From: Alphaproteobacteria bacterium
Lineage (GTDB): Bacteria > Pseudomonadota > Alphaproteobacteria > Pelagibacterales > Pelagibacteraceae
Assembly: GCA_016870175.1 (NCBI GenBank)
Contig: VGCG01000001.1
Location: 32,430-96,429, forward strand
Direction: 5' to 3'
DNA length: 64,000 bases
The first letter of the stretch is position 1; every line of letters begins with the position of its first letter. Shown here one piece after another: positions 8,650 through 22,043 of the stretch. The notes beneath the pieces are model-generated. The model was given only the letters and a program-made list of their open reading frames with translations, made no database searches and was not told the DNA's origin. The position numbers and the translations under genes were made by a program.

Positions 8650-9051
8650 ATGCTATACGCAGTAATTAAAACTGGTGGTAAACAATATAAGGTTAAATCT
8701 GGGGAGATCCTTAAAGTTGATAGATTGCATGATTCTAAGCCTGAAACAAAAATAGAATTCAATGAAATTTTGGCTTATGGAGATGATAAATCAATAGAAA
8801 TAGGAACTCCAATGGTGTCTGGAGCGAAAGTAGAGGCAGATTTAATCGAAAATAGCAAAAATAAAACAATTTTAATTTTCAAAAAAAGAAGAAGACAAAA
8901 CTCTCGAAGAAAAAATGGACATAGACAACAATATTCATTAATTAGAATTAATAAAATTTTTTCAAAAGATGGTAAAGTTTTATCTGAAGCTGAAAAAATT
9001 TCTCGACCTTTGAAAAAAATTGGAGATGATAAGAAAGTAGCTAATAAATAA
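8650..9051 (+). CDS. rplU: 50S ribosomal protein L21
   Basis: A 133-residue protein with the L21 N-terminus MLYAVIKTGGKQYKVKSGE and the basic FKKRRRQNSRRKNGHRQQ segment that contacts 23S rRNA. The C-terminus has a short lysine-rich extension. It is a large-subunit protein and heads the classic rplU-rpmA-obgE order. A good promoter lies 26 bases upstream, but there is no clear Shine-Dalgarno sequence before the ATG. Confidence 0.97.
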   Translation: MLYAVIKTGGKQYKVKSGEILKVDRLHDSKPETKIEFNEILAYGDDKSIEIGTPMVSGAKVEADLIENSKNKTILIFKKRRRQNSRRKNGHRQQYSLIRINKIFSKDGKVLSEAEKISRPLKKIGDDKKVANK

Positions 9052-9062
9052 TTAGGTAAATT

Positions 9063-9317
9063 ATGGCAACAAAAAAAGCAGGTGGATCATCTAAAAATGG
9101 AAGAGATAGTATTGGTCGGAGGCTTGGTGTTAAAAAATATGCTGGAGAAGCAGTGGTACCTGGAAATATCATTGTAAGACAAAGAGGGACTAAAATATTT
9201 CCTGGAGAAAATGTTGGAATGGGTAAAGATCACTCAATTTTTTCAATCGTTAAAGGCAAAGTTGTATTTAAAAAATCAAAATCAGACCGAACTTTCGTTT
9301 CAGTAAAACCCAATTAG
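9063..9317 (+). CDS. rpmA: 50S ribosomal protein L27
   Basis: An 84-residue protein starting [18 protein letters not shown], with the conserved [10 protein letters not shown] and ILVRQRGT-like ([17 protein letters not shown]) blocks. L27 sits near the peptidyl-transferase centre of the 50S subunit. There is no N-terminal cleavable extension of the Firmicutes type. An AGGT ribosome-binding site precedes the ATG by a few bases. It lies 11 bases after rplU. Confidence 0.97.
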   Translation: MATKKAGGSSKNGRDSIGRRLGVKKYAGEAVVPGNIIVRQRGTKIFPGENVGMGKDHSIFSIVKGKVVFKKSKSDRTFVSVKPN

Positions 9318-9335
9318 TAGTGCAACTATAATTAA

Positions 9336-11424
<2,089 letters not shown>

Positions 11425-11425
11425 G

Positions 11426-12676
11426 ATGAGCGAATACATGAATTTTATTGGAAAAAATGCAAGAAATGCATCGAAAAATAAAATCAATACTAAAATTAAA
11501 AATAAAATTTTAAATGACTATGCGTTATTACTGGATAAAGAAAAAAAGTTAATTCTTAGAGAAAATATAAAAGATATTAAATTTGCTACAAATAAAGGAA
11601 TTAAAGGAAATTTAATTGAAAGACTGATAATTGATGAAAAAAAACTTTACAATATAAGAAATACTGTAAATAAGATTGCTCACCTAAAAGATCCGGTTGA
11701 TAAAGTTTTAGAAAAATGGAAACAACCAAATGGTTTAAATATAAAAAGAGTTACCATACCAATTGGAGTTATTGGAGTGATATATGAAAGTCGACCCAAT
11801 GTAACATCTGACGTTGCTAGCTTATGTTTTAAATCTGGCAATGCTGTAATTTTGAAAGGTGGATCTGAAGCAATAAATACTAATAAAATTTTAGCTAATT
11901 TATTTCGTAAAGCGCTCAAAGATAATAAAGTTGATCAAAATTATATTCAATTTATTAACTCAAAAGATAGAAAAAATGTCAATTTCATGCTTTCAAAAAT
12001 GAAAGATTATATTGACGTGATCATACCCAGAGGTGGAAAATTTTTAGTAAAAAAGGTTCAAGAATTTTCTGAAATTCCCATAATTGGACACTTAGAGGGA
12101 CTTTGTCATACTTATATTGATAAAGATGCTGAATTAAAGATGGCAATGGATGTTGTTTACAATGCAAAATTAAGAAATACCAGCATATGTGGGGCTACAG
12201 AAACAATTTTGTTTCACAAAAAAATTGTTAAAAAGTTCTGTAATCCAATTTTAAAAAAACTTGAAGATAATAATTGCAAAATATATGGAGATTATTTTTT
12301 AAACCAACATTATAAAGGCGAAATATACCATGCAACAGAAAAAAATTGGTCTACTGAATATTTAGCACCAATTGTTTCAGTTAAAACAGTTAAAAATTTA
12401 GAAGCAGCAGTTAATCATATCAATAAATATGGAACAATGCATACAGACTGTATAATTACTAAAAATATAAAAACTGCAAAAAAATTTTTAAAAAACGTTA
12501 AAAGTTCAATTGCAATGCACAATACCTCAACCCAATTTGCTGATGGTAATGAGTTTGGATTTGGTGGAGAGGTAGGAATCTCAACAAATAATCTACCACC
12601 GAGGGGACCTGTTGGGTTGCAACAACTAGTATCCTATAAATATGAAGTAAGTAGCAACGGCAGTATTAGGAAATAA
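11426..12676 (+). CDS. proA: Gamma-glutamyl-phosphate reductase
   Basis: A 416-residue aldehyde-dehydrogenase-superfamily enzyme. It shows PIGVIGVIYESRPNVTSDV, GNAVILKGGSEA, IPRGGKFLV and the catalytic cysteine in NTSICGATETIL. It reduces gamma-glutamyl phosphate to glutamate semialdehyde with NADPH, completing the ProB-ProA pair. It starts one base after the proB stop and full length is present. Confidence 0.96.
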   Translation: MSEYMNFIGKNARNASKNKINTKIKNKILNDYALLLDKEKKLILRENIKDIKFATNKGIKGNLIERLIIDEKKLYNIRNTVNKIAHLKDPVDKVLEKWKQPNGLNIKRVTIPIGVIGVIYESRPNVTSDVASLCFKSGNAVILKGGSEAINTNKILANLFRKALKDNKVDQNYIQFINSKDRKNVNFMLSKMKDYIDVIIPRGGKFLVKKVQEFSEIPIIGHLEGLCHTYIDKDAELKMAMDVVYNAKLRNTSICGATETILFHKKIVKKFCNPILKKLEDNNCKIYGDYFLNQHYKGEIYHATEKNWSTEYLAPIVSVKTVKNLEAAVNHINKYGTMHTDCIITKNIKTAKKFLKNVKSSIAMHNTSTQFADGNEFGFGGEVGISTNNLPPRGPVGLQQLVSYKYEVSSNGSIRK

Positions 12677-12677
12677 T

Positions 12678-13196
12678 TTGATATTAAAAAAAAGAATTGG
12701 TGTTTTAGGAGGATCTTTTGACCCAGCACATAAAGGACATTTGGCAATCTCTAAAGAGGCTAAAAGAAAATTTAAATTAAAAAATATTATTTGGGCAATT
12801 ACAAAAAAAAACCCTTTTAAAACTAAAAGTAGTTTAAATGTTAAAGAAAGAATTAAATTTTGTAAAAAGGTTATTAGCTCAAATAAATTTATAAAGATTA
12901 GATTTTATGAAAATATTATAAAATCTAATAGAACTATTGATTTAATTAATTTTTTAAGAAAAAACAAAAATATTGAAATTTATTTTTTAATGGGTGCTGA
13001 CAATTTAATAAATTTTCATAAATGGTACAAATGGCGATCAATTTCCAAAAAGTGCAAGATTATAGTTTTCGATCGGCACGGATATAAAAAAAGTTCATTA
13101 AAATCAAAGACCTATAAGTCATTAAATCAAAAAAATTTAACCTTCATCAAATTTAATAAAGTTAACATTTCATCTTCTCAATTAAGAAAAATTTGA
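12678..13196 (+). CDS. nadD: Nicotinate-nucleotide adenylyltransferase
   Basis: A 172-residue nucleotidyltransferase with the N-terminal GVLGGSFDPAHKGHL containing the H-x-G-H motif, MGADNLINFHKWYKW in the middle and a C-terminal ISSSQLRK (ISSTxxR-type) motif. It makes deamido-NAD from nicotinate mononucleotide and ATP. The start appears to be a TTG at 12678, one base after proA; no in-frame ATG precedes the nucleotide-binding loop. It is followed by rsfS, the usual neighbour. Confidence 0.93.
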   Translation: MILKKRIGVLGGSFDPAHKGHLAISKEAKRKFKLKNIIWAITKKNPFKTKSSLNVKERIKFCKKVISSNKFIKIRFYENIIKSNRTIDLINFLRKNKNIEIYFLMGADNLINFHKWYKWRSISKKCKIIVFDRHGYKKSSLKSKTYKSLNQKNLTFIKFNKVNISSSQLRKI

Positions 13197-13213
13197 TATT
13201 CTTAACTTAATTA

Positions 13214-13564
13214 ATGGATAAAATTTTAGACCTTAAAGAAATCATTGTTAAAACCCTCGATATCAACAAAGCTCAGGATATAATAAGTATTGATCTTAAA
13301 GGTAAGAGCTCAATGGCTGATTATATGATTATTGCAAGCGGAACCTCCTCGAGACATATTCAGGCATTGTCAGAGCAAGTGCTTGAAAAATTTAAAAAAA
13401 ATGGAATTAAAAATTCTAAAATTGAAGGCATAGAAAGCACTGAGTGGAAGCTTGTAGATGGAATAGATTTAATTGTACATATATTTCAACCTGAAAAAAG
13501 AAAATTTTATGAGCTAGAAAAAATTTGGTCTGAGTTTATTCCTAAAGAAAAAGTTATGATATGA
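13214..13564 (+). CDS. rsfS: Ribosomal silencing factor RsfS (Iojap family)
   Basis: A 116-residue protein with Iojap/DUF143 features: DIISIDLKGKSSMADYMIIASGTSSRHIQALS and EGIESTEWKLVDGIDLIVHIF (quoted as separate blocks in the protein). RsfS binds L14 on the 50S subunit and blocks subunit joining when nutrients are low. The nadD-rsfS order is widespread. The rlmH gene that commonly follows is missing; ctpA follows instead, with a 4-nt ATGA overlap. Confidence 0.94.
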   Translation: MDKILDLKEIIVKTLDINKAQDIISIDLKGKSSMADYMIIASGTSSRHIQALSEQVLEKFKKNGIKNSKIEGIESTEWKLVDGIDLIVHIFQPEKRKFYELEKIWSEFIPKEKVMI

Positions 13565-14700
13565 AAAAAATTCAAAGCTACATATTAATTTTTTTAGCTC
13601 AATTTTTTTTTATTGAAGTTTTATGTTCTGATGAAAATGATATTTATAAAAAAATAGATCTTTTTGGTGAAGTGCTTGAAAAAATAAACAGAGAGTATGT
13701 AGAAGAAATTAATCAGTCTGAGGGTATGGATGCAGCAATTAATGGTCTTCTTCAATCGCTAGATCCTTACTCAGCATATATGTCACCCAAAACCGTAATG
13801 GAAATGCAAGAGGACACTAGCGGAGAATTTGGTGGTCTTGGAATTGAAGTTAGCATGGAAGCTGGGGTAGTTAGAGTAATTTCCCCAATTGATGATACTC
13901 CTGCGGCGAAAGCTGGTTTAAAAGCTGGCGACTATATTGTTAAAATCAACAATACTCAAGTTCAGGGAAAAACTTTAATTGAGGCGGTAGATTTAATGAA
14001 AGGTCCTGTTGGTACAAGCATTGAACTTACCGTAAGAAGAAAAGGCGAAAAAAATGCTCTGACATTCAATATAATTAGAGAAATTATAGAAATTCAATCT
14101 GTTAAATCAGATCTCTTAGATAGCAACATTGGTTATTTAAGGTTAACCTCTTTTAATGATAACAGCAGCGATCAAATAAAAAAAAAAGTTCAAGAATTAA
14201 AAAAAAACAATGATTTAAAGGCTTATATTTTAGATTTAAGAAATAATCCTGGAGGATTATTAACGCAAGCAATTGAAATCTCTGACTATTTCCTTGATAA
14301 TGGTGAAATTGTATCAACAAAAAGCAGAACGCCTTCTGAAAATAAAAAATGGTTTGCAAAAGATGGAGATATTACAAATGGAAAAACTTTAATTGTTCTA
14401 ATAAATGGTGGTTCAGCATCGGCATCTGAAATTGTCGCTGGAGCCCTAAAGGATCATAAAAGAGCAATCATTTTAGGGGAAAATAGTTATGGTAAAGGTT
14501 CTGTTCAATCAATAATCCCTTTGAAAAATAATGGAGCAATAAGATTAACTGTTGCTAAGTACTATCTTCCGTCTGGTAAATCTATTTCAGAGGTTGGAGT
14601 AGTCCCAGATATAGAGCTTATAGAGGAGGGTGATAATTTTTTAATAAAAACTGAAACCGACAATCAACTAAACTACGCGATTAAATTGCTTAACGGGTAA
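13561..14700 (+). CDS. ctpA: Carboxyl-terminal processing protease (S41 family)
   Basis: A 379-residue exported protease. The first ~22 residues look like a signal peptide (MKKIQSYILIFLAQFFFI). A PDZ domain covers about 90-175 (EFGGLGIEVSMEAGVVRVIS, AGLKAGDYIVKINN), followed by the S41 peptidase domain. The Ser-Lys dyad is Ser287 in GGSASASE and Lys312 in NSYGKGSVQ, the usual 25 residues apart. It trims C-termini of periplasmic or membrane proteins. The ATG overlaps the rsfS stop by 4 nt, and rppH starts one base after it. Confidence 0.94.
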   Translation: MKKIQSYILIFLAQFFFIEVLCSDENDIYKKIDLFGEVLEKINREYVEEINQSEGMDAAINGLLQSLDPYSAYMSPKTVMEMQEDTSGEFGGLGIEVSMEAGVVRVISPIDDTPAAKAGLKAGDYIVKINNTQVQGKTLIEAVDLMKGPVGTSIELTVRRKGEKNALTFNIIREIIEIQSVKSDLLDSNIGYLRLTSFNDNSSDQIKKKVQELKKNNDLKAYILDLRNNPGGLLTQAIEISDYFLDNGEIVSTKSRTPSENKKWFAKDGDITNGKTLIVLINGGSASASEIVAGALKDHKRAIILGENSYGKGSVQSIIPLKNNGAIRLTVAKYYLPSGKSISEVGVVPDIELIEEGDNFLIKTETDNQLNYAIKLLNG

Positions 14701-14701
14701 A

Positions 14702-15178
14702 ATGGAAAAAAAATATCAAAATTTACCCTTAAGGAACGGTGTTGGTATAATTTTATTAAATAAAGATAATAAGGTTTTTGTGGCAAGAAGAATAGATAAT
14801 CCGAAAAATTTTTGGCAAATGCCTCAGGGAGGTATCGATGATGGTGAAGATTTTTTAACAGCAGCTTATCGAGAACTAGAAGAGGAAACTAGCATAAATA
14901 ATATTCAATTAATTAAAGAAATTGATGGAATGATAACCTATCTACTTCCTGACCATTTATTAGGGATTATTTGGAAAGGAAAATATAAAGGCCAAAAGCA
15001 AAAATGGTTTTTAATGAGGTATCTTGGTGATGATAAAGATATTGATATTAAAACAAAAAGACCAGAATTTTTAGAATGGAAATGGATTGATTTAGACGAG
15101 ATTGATAAAGTTGTAGTCAGTTTTAAACTACATGTTTACAGAGAACTTAAAAAACAAGTCAAAAAAATAATTAATTAA
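14702..15178 (+). CDS. rppH: RNA pyrophosphohydrolase (Nudix)
   Basis: A 158-residue Nudix hydrolase. It has the RppH N-terminus LRNGVGIILLNKDNKVFVARR, FWQMPQGGIDDGED, and a Nudix box from Gly43 through Glu49 to R57-E58-L-E-E-E, with Ser64 at the position usually held by glycine. It removes pyrophosphate from 5' ends of mRNA, which starts decay. The last 8 bases overlap the end of convergent atpC. Confidence 0.93.
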   Translation: MEKKYQNLPLRNGVGIILLNKDNKVFVARRIDNPKNFWQMPQGGIDDGEDFLTAAYRELEEETSINNIQLIKEIDGMITYLLPDHLLGIIWKGKYKGQKQKWFLMRYLGDDKDIDIKTKRPEFLEWKWIDLDEIDKVVVSFKLHVYRELKKQVKKIIN

Positions 15179-15562
15179 GAGATTTCAAGACATCGATTTT
15201 TTGATCAATTAAATATTTTAATTGATCGTTATTTTCAAATTTTACTACTTCCTGTTCTGCTATTTTTAATAAATCTTGCAATTTTGATTTGTTCATATTT
15301 TTTATATTATCAATTGAACTGGTCAAAATAGATAAGTTATTATTTTTAAATTCAACAATTCCATCTTCAACGTAATAATTTTCTTGTCCTGATTTAGAAT
15401 AAATTTTTATAATACCTGGCTTTAAAAAAGATATTATTGGAATATGATCTTTTAATATCCCCATTTCTCCCTCAAAAGCTGGCAACACAACCTCTGTAAC
15501 ATCATCTTTTATTAAAAAAGATTTTTCTGGATTAACTATTTCAATTTTATATTGTTCACTCA

Positions 15563-15563
<1 letters not shown>
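15171..15563 (-). CDS. atpC: F1 ATP synthase epsilon subunit
   Basis: A 130-residue protein with the epsilon beta-sandwich pattern (KIEIVNPEKSFLIKDDVTEVVLPAFEGEMGIL) and the conserved GEMGILKDHIPIIS. A short helical C-terminus follows. It is the rotor subunit that couples and inhibits the F1 motor. It abuts atpD by a single shared base and its 3' end overlaps convergent rppH by 8 nt. Confidence 0.94.
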
Positions 15564-17859
<2,296 letters not shown>

Positions 17860-17866
17860 TTATTAT

Positions 17867-19402
17867 TTAGGATTTAAAATTTTCTTTAAGTTGAATAATT
17901 ACATGAATGAGTAATTTTTCTATATCGCTCTCAAGTTTTCCAGAGCTTAAAATAGAATTTATAATTTCAGGCTTATCAGTTTTACATTTTTCAATAATCT
18001 TAGTTTCAAACTCTGCAATATCTTTTAAATCAATATTATCCAAATAGCCTTTTACGCCACAAAAAACTGAAATAACCTGTTCAGCAACTGTCATTGGAGT
18101 ATACTGTTTTTGTTTCAGAAGTTCAGTTAATTTTGAACCTCTGTTTAAAAGTTGTTGAGTTGAGGCATCTAAGTCTGAACCAAATTGAGCAAAGGCAGCC
18201 ATTTCTCTATATTGAGCCAATTCTAATTTCATCGAACCTGCAACTTTTTTCATTGCTTTAGTTTGTGCGGCTGAACCAACTCTAGAAACAGATAAACCTA
18301 CGTTAATTGCTGGTCTAATTCCTTGATTAAATAATTGAGTTTCTAAAAAAATCTGACCATCTGTAATTGAAATCACATTAGTTGGGATAAACGCTGAAAC
18401 ATCACCACCCTGTGTTTCAATGATTGGAAGAGCTGTTAAAGAACCTCCTCCATGTTTATCACTTAATTTTGCAGCTCTTTCTAAAAGTCTACTATGTAAA
18501 TAAAATACATCACCAGGATAAGCCTCTCGTCCTGGAGGTCTTCTTAACAACAAAGACATTTGTCTATATGCTACTGCCTGCTTGGATAAATCATCATAAA
18601 TTATTAGAGCGTGCATTCCATTATCTCTAAAATACTCTCCCATTGTACATCCTGTGTAAGGAGCTAAAAACTGCAGAGGCGCAGAGTCTGATGCTGTCGC
18701 TGAAACAATAGTCGTATATTCCATGGCGCCCGCTTCTTCTAAAGTTTTTTGAATTTGCCTTACAGTTGATCTTTTCTGACCAATTGCTACATAAATACAG
18801 TACAGTTTTTGTTTCTCATCACCTGTTTCATTTATTTTTTTTTGATTGATGATTGTATCAATTGCAACAGCAGTTTTACCAGTTTGTCTGTCTCCAATAA
18901 TTAATTCCCGTTGGCCTCTTCCAATTGGAACTAAACTGTCAATTGATTTCAATCCTGTTTGCATAGGTTCACTTACAGACCGACGTGGAATAATTCCTGG
19001 AGCTTTTACTTCTACTCTGCTTCTTTGAACACTTTTATCTAGAGGTCCCTTGCCATCTATAGGATTACCCAATCCATCTAGAACTCTCCCTAACAATTTT
19101 TTACCTACTGGAGTATCAACAATCTTGCCTGTTCTTTTAACAATATCGCCTTCTTTAATTGCTCTGTCGTCACCAAAAATTACTACTCCAACGTTTTCAC
19201 TCTCTAAGTTTAAAGCCATACCTTTAGAACCATCAGCAAACTCAACCATTTCTCCAGCTTGAACATTGTCTAAACCATAAATTATAGCAATACCATCTCC
19301 AACTGATAATACCTGACCAACTTCAGTAACTTCTGCTTTGCTACCAAAATTTTTAATTTGTTCCTTTAAAATTTTAGTTACTTCTGAAGGATTTATTTCC
19401 AT
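17867..19402 (-). CDS. atpA: F1 ATP synthase alpha subunit
   Basis: A 511-residue protein with Walker [16 protein letters not shown], the [10 protein letters not shown] block, [20 protein letters not shown] and the FAQFGSDLD motif. It forms the non-catalytic nucleotide-binding positions of the F1 hexamer. Its ATG begins at the base next to the atpH stop. Confidence 0.98.
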   Translation of the reverse strand: MEINPSEVTKILKEQIKNFGSKAEVTEVGQVLSVGDGIAIIYGLDNVQAGEMVEFADGSKGMALNLESENVGVVIFGDDRAIKEGDIVKRTGKIVDTPVGKKLLGRVLDGLGNPIDGKGPLDKSVQRSRVEVKAPGIIPRRSVSEPMQTGLKSIDSLVPIGRGQRELIIGDRQTGKTAVAIDTIINQKKINETGDEKQKLYCIYVAIGQKRSTVRQIQKTLEEAGAMEYTTIVSATASDSAPLQFLAPYTGCTMGEYFRDNGMHALIIYDDLSKQAVAYRQMSLLLRRPPGREAYPGDVFYLHSRLLERAAKLSDKHGGGSLTALPIIETQGGDVSAFIPTNVISITDGQIFLETQLFNQGIRPAINVGLSVSRVGSAAQTKAMKKVAGSMKLELAQYREMAAFAQFGSDLDASTQQLLNRGSKLTELLKQKQYTPMTVAEQVISVFCGVKGYLDNIDLKDIAEFETKIIEKCKTDKPEIINSILSSGKLESDIEKLLIHVIIQLKENFKS

Positions 19403-19960
19403 TTAAATTTCCATCATTTTATTTTGTATTTGTTGTAATTTATTTTTAATAGATGTGTCAACCATTATACTCCCTACTTGGACAATTAGTCCTCCAATTA
19501 AACTTTTGTCGTGTTTGTAGTTTAATTTTATTTTAGATTTAAAATTTTTTGAAAGATCATTAGTTATTTTAGCAATTTCTTCACTCGAGAGATTTTTTGC
19601 TGATCTAAATTCAGCTTTCAATTCTCCTCTTTTTTGTGAGCATATCTCTATAAACTTTTTAAGTATTTGTTCTAGATAAAAAAATCTTTTTTTATTTATC
19701 AAAAGATTTAAAAAATTCTTTAATAAACTTTCAAACTTATATTGTTCTGCAATCTTATTAATAACATTTAATAATTCTTGTTGCATACTTGTAGGATTTT
19801 TTATCAAGTTCGAAAAGTCGATACTAGAATGTATTAATTTTAATATTTTTAAGGACTGTTCTTCAATTTTAATAAGAAGATTAGTCTCATGTGCAAGTTC
19901 ATAAAGCGCTAACGAATACCTGCTTGATGATGTGCTTGAAAATTCTTTATTTTTTCTCAA
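19403..19960 (-). CDS. atpH: F1 ATP synthase delta subunit
   Basis: A 185-residue protein with the delta/OSCP pattern: SSSRYSLALYELAHE near the start and a C-terminal DKSLIGGLIVQVGSIMVDTSIKNKL. It links F1 to the peripheral stalk. The start is a TTG at 19960 with an AGGA ribosome-binding site about 7 bases upstream; there is no suitable ATG in frame. As first gene of the atp operon it follows a 105-bp spacer with a plausible promoter. Confidence 0.92.
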   Translation of the reverse strand: MRKNKEFSSTSSSRYSLALYELAHETNLLIKIEEQSLKILKLIHSSIDFSNLIKNPTSMQQELLNVINKIAEQYKFESLLKNFLNLLINKKRFFYLEQILKKFIEICSQKRGELKAEFRSAKNLSSEEIAKITNDLSKNFKSKIKLNYKHDKSLIGGLIVQVGSIMVDTSIKNKLQQIQNKMMEI

Positions 19961-20003
19961 CTAAATTCCTATTTTTTTAAAAGATTTATTTAAAAACAGG
20001 TTT

Positions 20004-20032
20004 TAATTAACACATGGAGATAATGTCTTCAA
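20004..20032 (-). promoter_or_regulatory. Candidate promoter for atpHAGDC
   Basis: Reading the minus strand, TTGAAG (20032-20027), a 17-base spacer and TAATTA (20009-20004) lie upstream of atpH. An inverted repeat (20031-20045, arms AAGTAA/TTACTT) abuts the -35 box and could be an operator. The match is moderate and is not proof. Confidence 0.4.
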
Positions 20033-20045
20033 GTAATCGTTACTT
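20031..20045. repeat. Short inverted repeat at the atp promoter
   Basis: AAGTAA, a 3-base centre (TCG) and TTACTT form a perfect 6-bp palindrome next to the putative -35 box of atpH. There is no T-tract on either strand, so it is unlikely to be a terminator for priA. Confidence 0.4.
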
Positions 20046-20065
20046 AAAAATGCTTTTTTTTCGTT

Positions 20066-22021
20066 TTAATAAAAGTTTATTGGATCGACATCAACTGAAA
20101 GTTTTATTTCTGGAGAAAATTTATAATTTTGAATAATTTTAGCAATCGAAGTTTGTAAATTAAGTGATTTTGATCCTCTAATCAATAATCTTACTCGATA
20201 TTTTCTTTTTAACCTGAATATAGGTGCGCTAACAGGACCTAACACTCTAGCTTCTACTTTTTTTTCAATAAAAATTTTAAAGTTAAAAGCTTCTTTTTCC
20301 AATTTTATAACATTATTACCTGTCAGAATTAACGATATGAATCTTTCAAAAGGAGGGAGTTTATTTATTCTTCTTATTTCTAATTCTTTATCTAAAAATA
20401 TATTGGGATTACTATTGGTAATGTCTAAAATCATTTTTGTATTAGTATGATAAGTCTGAAAATACACAGTTGCAGGTTTCCCAGTTCTGCCAGCTCTGCC
20501 AGAAAGCTGATGGTATAATTGTAAATTTTTTTCAGCAGCTCTTAAATCATGGCCTTGGGAAGATAGGTCAATATCCACGACTACTATGCAATTTAAACTT
20601 GGAAAATGAAAACCTTTAGAAATTAATTGAGTTCCAACCAATATTTGTATTTCATTATTGACTATTTTTTCCAATATATTATTTGAATTTTTTTTATTCA
20701 TAGTATCACTTGAAAAAATTTCAGTTTTCTTATTAGGAAAATTTTTTTTTACTTCTTCAAATATTCGTTCAACTCCTGGTCCAGTGAAAATAAATTCACA
20801 ATTTCCTTTTTTTGAACAAACTCTATTTAGTGAACTTTTGAAACCACAATAATGGCATAGAAGATTATTTTTACTTTTGTGATACACTAAATTAATTGAG
20901 CAGTTTGGACAAGAGTAACTCACAAAACATTTACTACATAGAACATTTGGTGCAAATCCTCTTCTGTTTAAAAAAAATAAAACCTGGTCTTTTTTTTCTA
21001 AATGAAAATTTACTTTTTCAATTACTTTTTTTGAGAGCCATGAGTGCTTATCTAATTTATTTTCATTTAAATTAATTACCTCATATGTGGGCAAAGAGGC
21101 ATTTTTGTAGCGTTGTTTCAATCTTGAAATAGTATATTTCCCTTTTTGAATATTTTCATAAGTTTCTATCGATGGCACTGCAGTTATTAAATTTATTGGA
21201 ATATTTTCAAATGAAGCTCTAGATATTGCCATATCTCTGGCATTATAAGTAATACCTTCATCTTGTTTATAAGATTGGTCGTGTTCCTCATCAACTATTA
21301 TTAATCCTAATTTTTTGAAAGGCAAAAATAAAGAAGATCGAGCCCCAATAACAACTTTAATTTTATTATTAGCAATCCCGCTCCAGATAATTTCTTTATT
21401 TTTTTTTGTAACCCCTGAATGCCATAAAGCCGGTTTAAAGCCAAAAAATTCGATAAACTTTTGCATAAATTGTCCAGTTAAACCTATTTCTGGCAATAAA
21501 ATTAATCCTTGTGAGCCTCTATTGATAATTTCTTTTAATGCTTCAAAATAAACAATAGTTTTTCCAGATCCTGTTGTGCCCTGCAGAACATGAACTCTGA
21601 AATTCTGATTAAATAAATTCATTTTTTTTAAAGCTTCTTTTTGCTCTTCAGACAATTTAATTGGGTTTTTTTTAAAATTTAGCTCAAATCCTTTGTAAAA
21701 ATCATCAGTCAATTTCTCAACCGCATTACCACCTAGCAAAAAAAGCTTTAATACCATTCCTTTTGGAACAATATTATATTCAGAAAACCAATTAATAAAT
21801 TTTATTATATTTTTATTTAATGGTGGAACATCTAATTTCTTGAAAACATTTTTTATTTTAAAATTTCTTTTAATTTCCTTTTCAAACTCATCCCAAACAA
21901 CTCCAGTTTTTTTTGATTTACCAAAAGGTACAACAACATAATCTCCGAGTTTTAATTTTAAATCACTTTCGTAAGTGAAGGGATGATTAAAAATATTTGG
22001 TATAAGAATCGAAACTTTCAT
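20066..22021 (-). CDS. priA: Primosomal protein N' (replication restart helicase)
   Basis: A 651-residue superfamily 2 DNA helicase: Walker A QGTTGSGKTIVYFEAL, DEEH box in IIVDEEHDQSYKQ, and LNRRGFAPNVLC followed by a zinc-binding region with eight cysteines (CSKC...CPNC...CHYC...C...C). GTQLISKGFHFPSL and QLSGRAGRTGKPA motifs follow. It reloads the replisome at stalled forks. It is somewhat shorter than the ~730-residue E. coli protein, mostly in the N-terminal domain. priA just ahead of atpH is a common alphaproteobacterial order. Confidence 0.95.
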   Translation of the reverse strand: MKVSILIPNIFNHPFTYESDLKLKLGDYVVVPFGKSKKTGVVWDEFEKEIKRNFKIKNVFKKLDVPPLNKNIIKFINWFSEYNIVPKGMVLKLFLLGGNAVEKLTDDFYKGFELNFKKNPIKLSEEQKEALKKMNLFNQNFRVHVLQGTTGSGKTIVYFEALKEIINRGSQGLILLPEIGLTGQFMQKFIEFFGFKPALWHSGVTKKNKEIIWSGIANNKIKVVIGARSSLFLPFKKLGLIIVDEEHDQSYKQDEGITYNARDMAISRASFENIPINLITAVPSIETYENIQKGKYTISRLKQRYKNASLPTYEVINLNENKLDKHSWLSKKVIEKVNFHLEKKDQVLFFLNRRGFAPNVLCSKCFVSYSCPNCSINLVYHKSKNNLLCHYCGFKSSLNRVCSKKGNCEFIFTGPGVERIFEEVKKNFPNKKTEIFSSDTMNKKNSNNILEKIVNNEIQILVGTQLISKGFHFPSLNCIVVVDIDLSSQGHDLRAAEKNLQLYHQLSGRAGRTGKPATVYFQTYHTNTKMILDITNSNPNIFLDKELEIRRINKLPPFERFISLILTGNNVIKLEKEAFNFKIFIEKKVEARVLGPVSAPIFRLKRKYRVRLLIRGSKSLNLQTSIAKIIQNYKFSPEIKLSVDVDPINFY

Positions 22022-22043
22022 ATTTTCATAATATGAAAATTTA

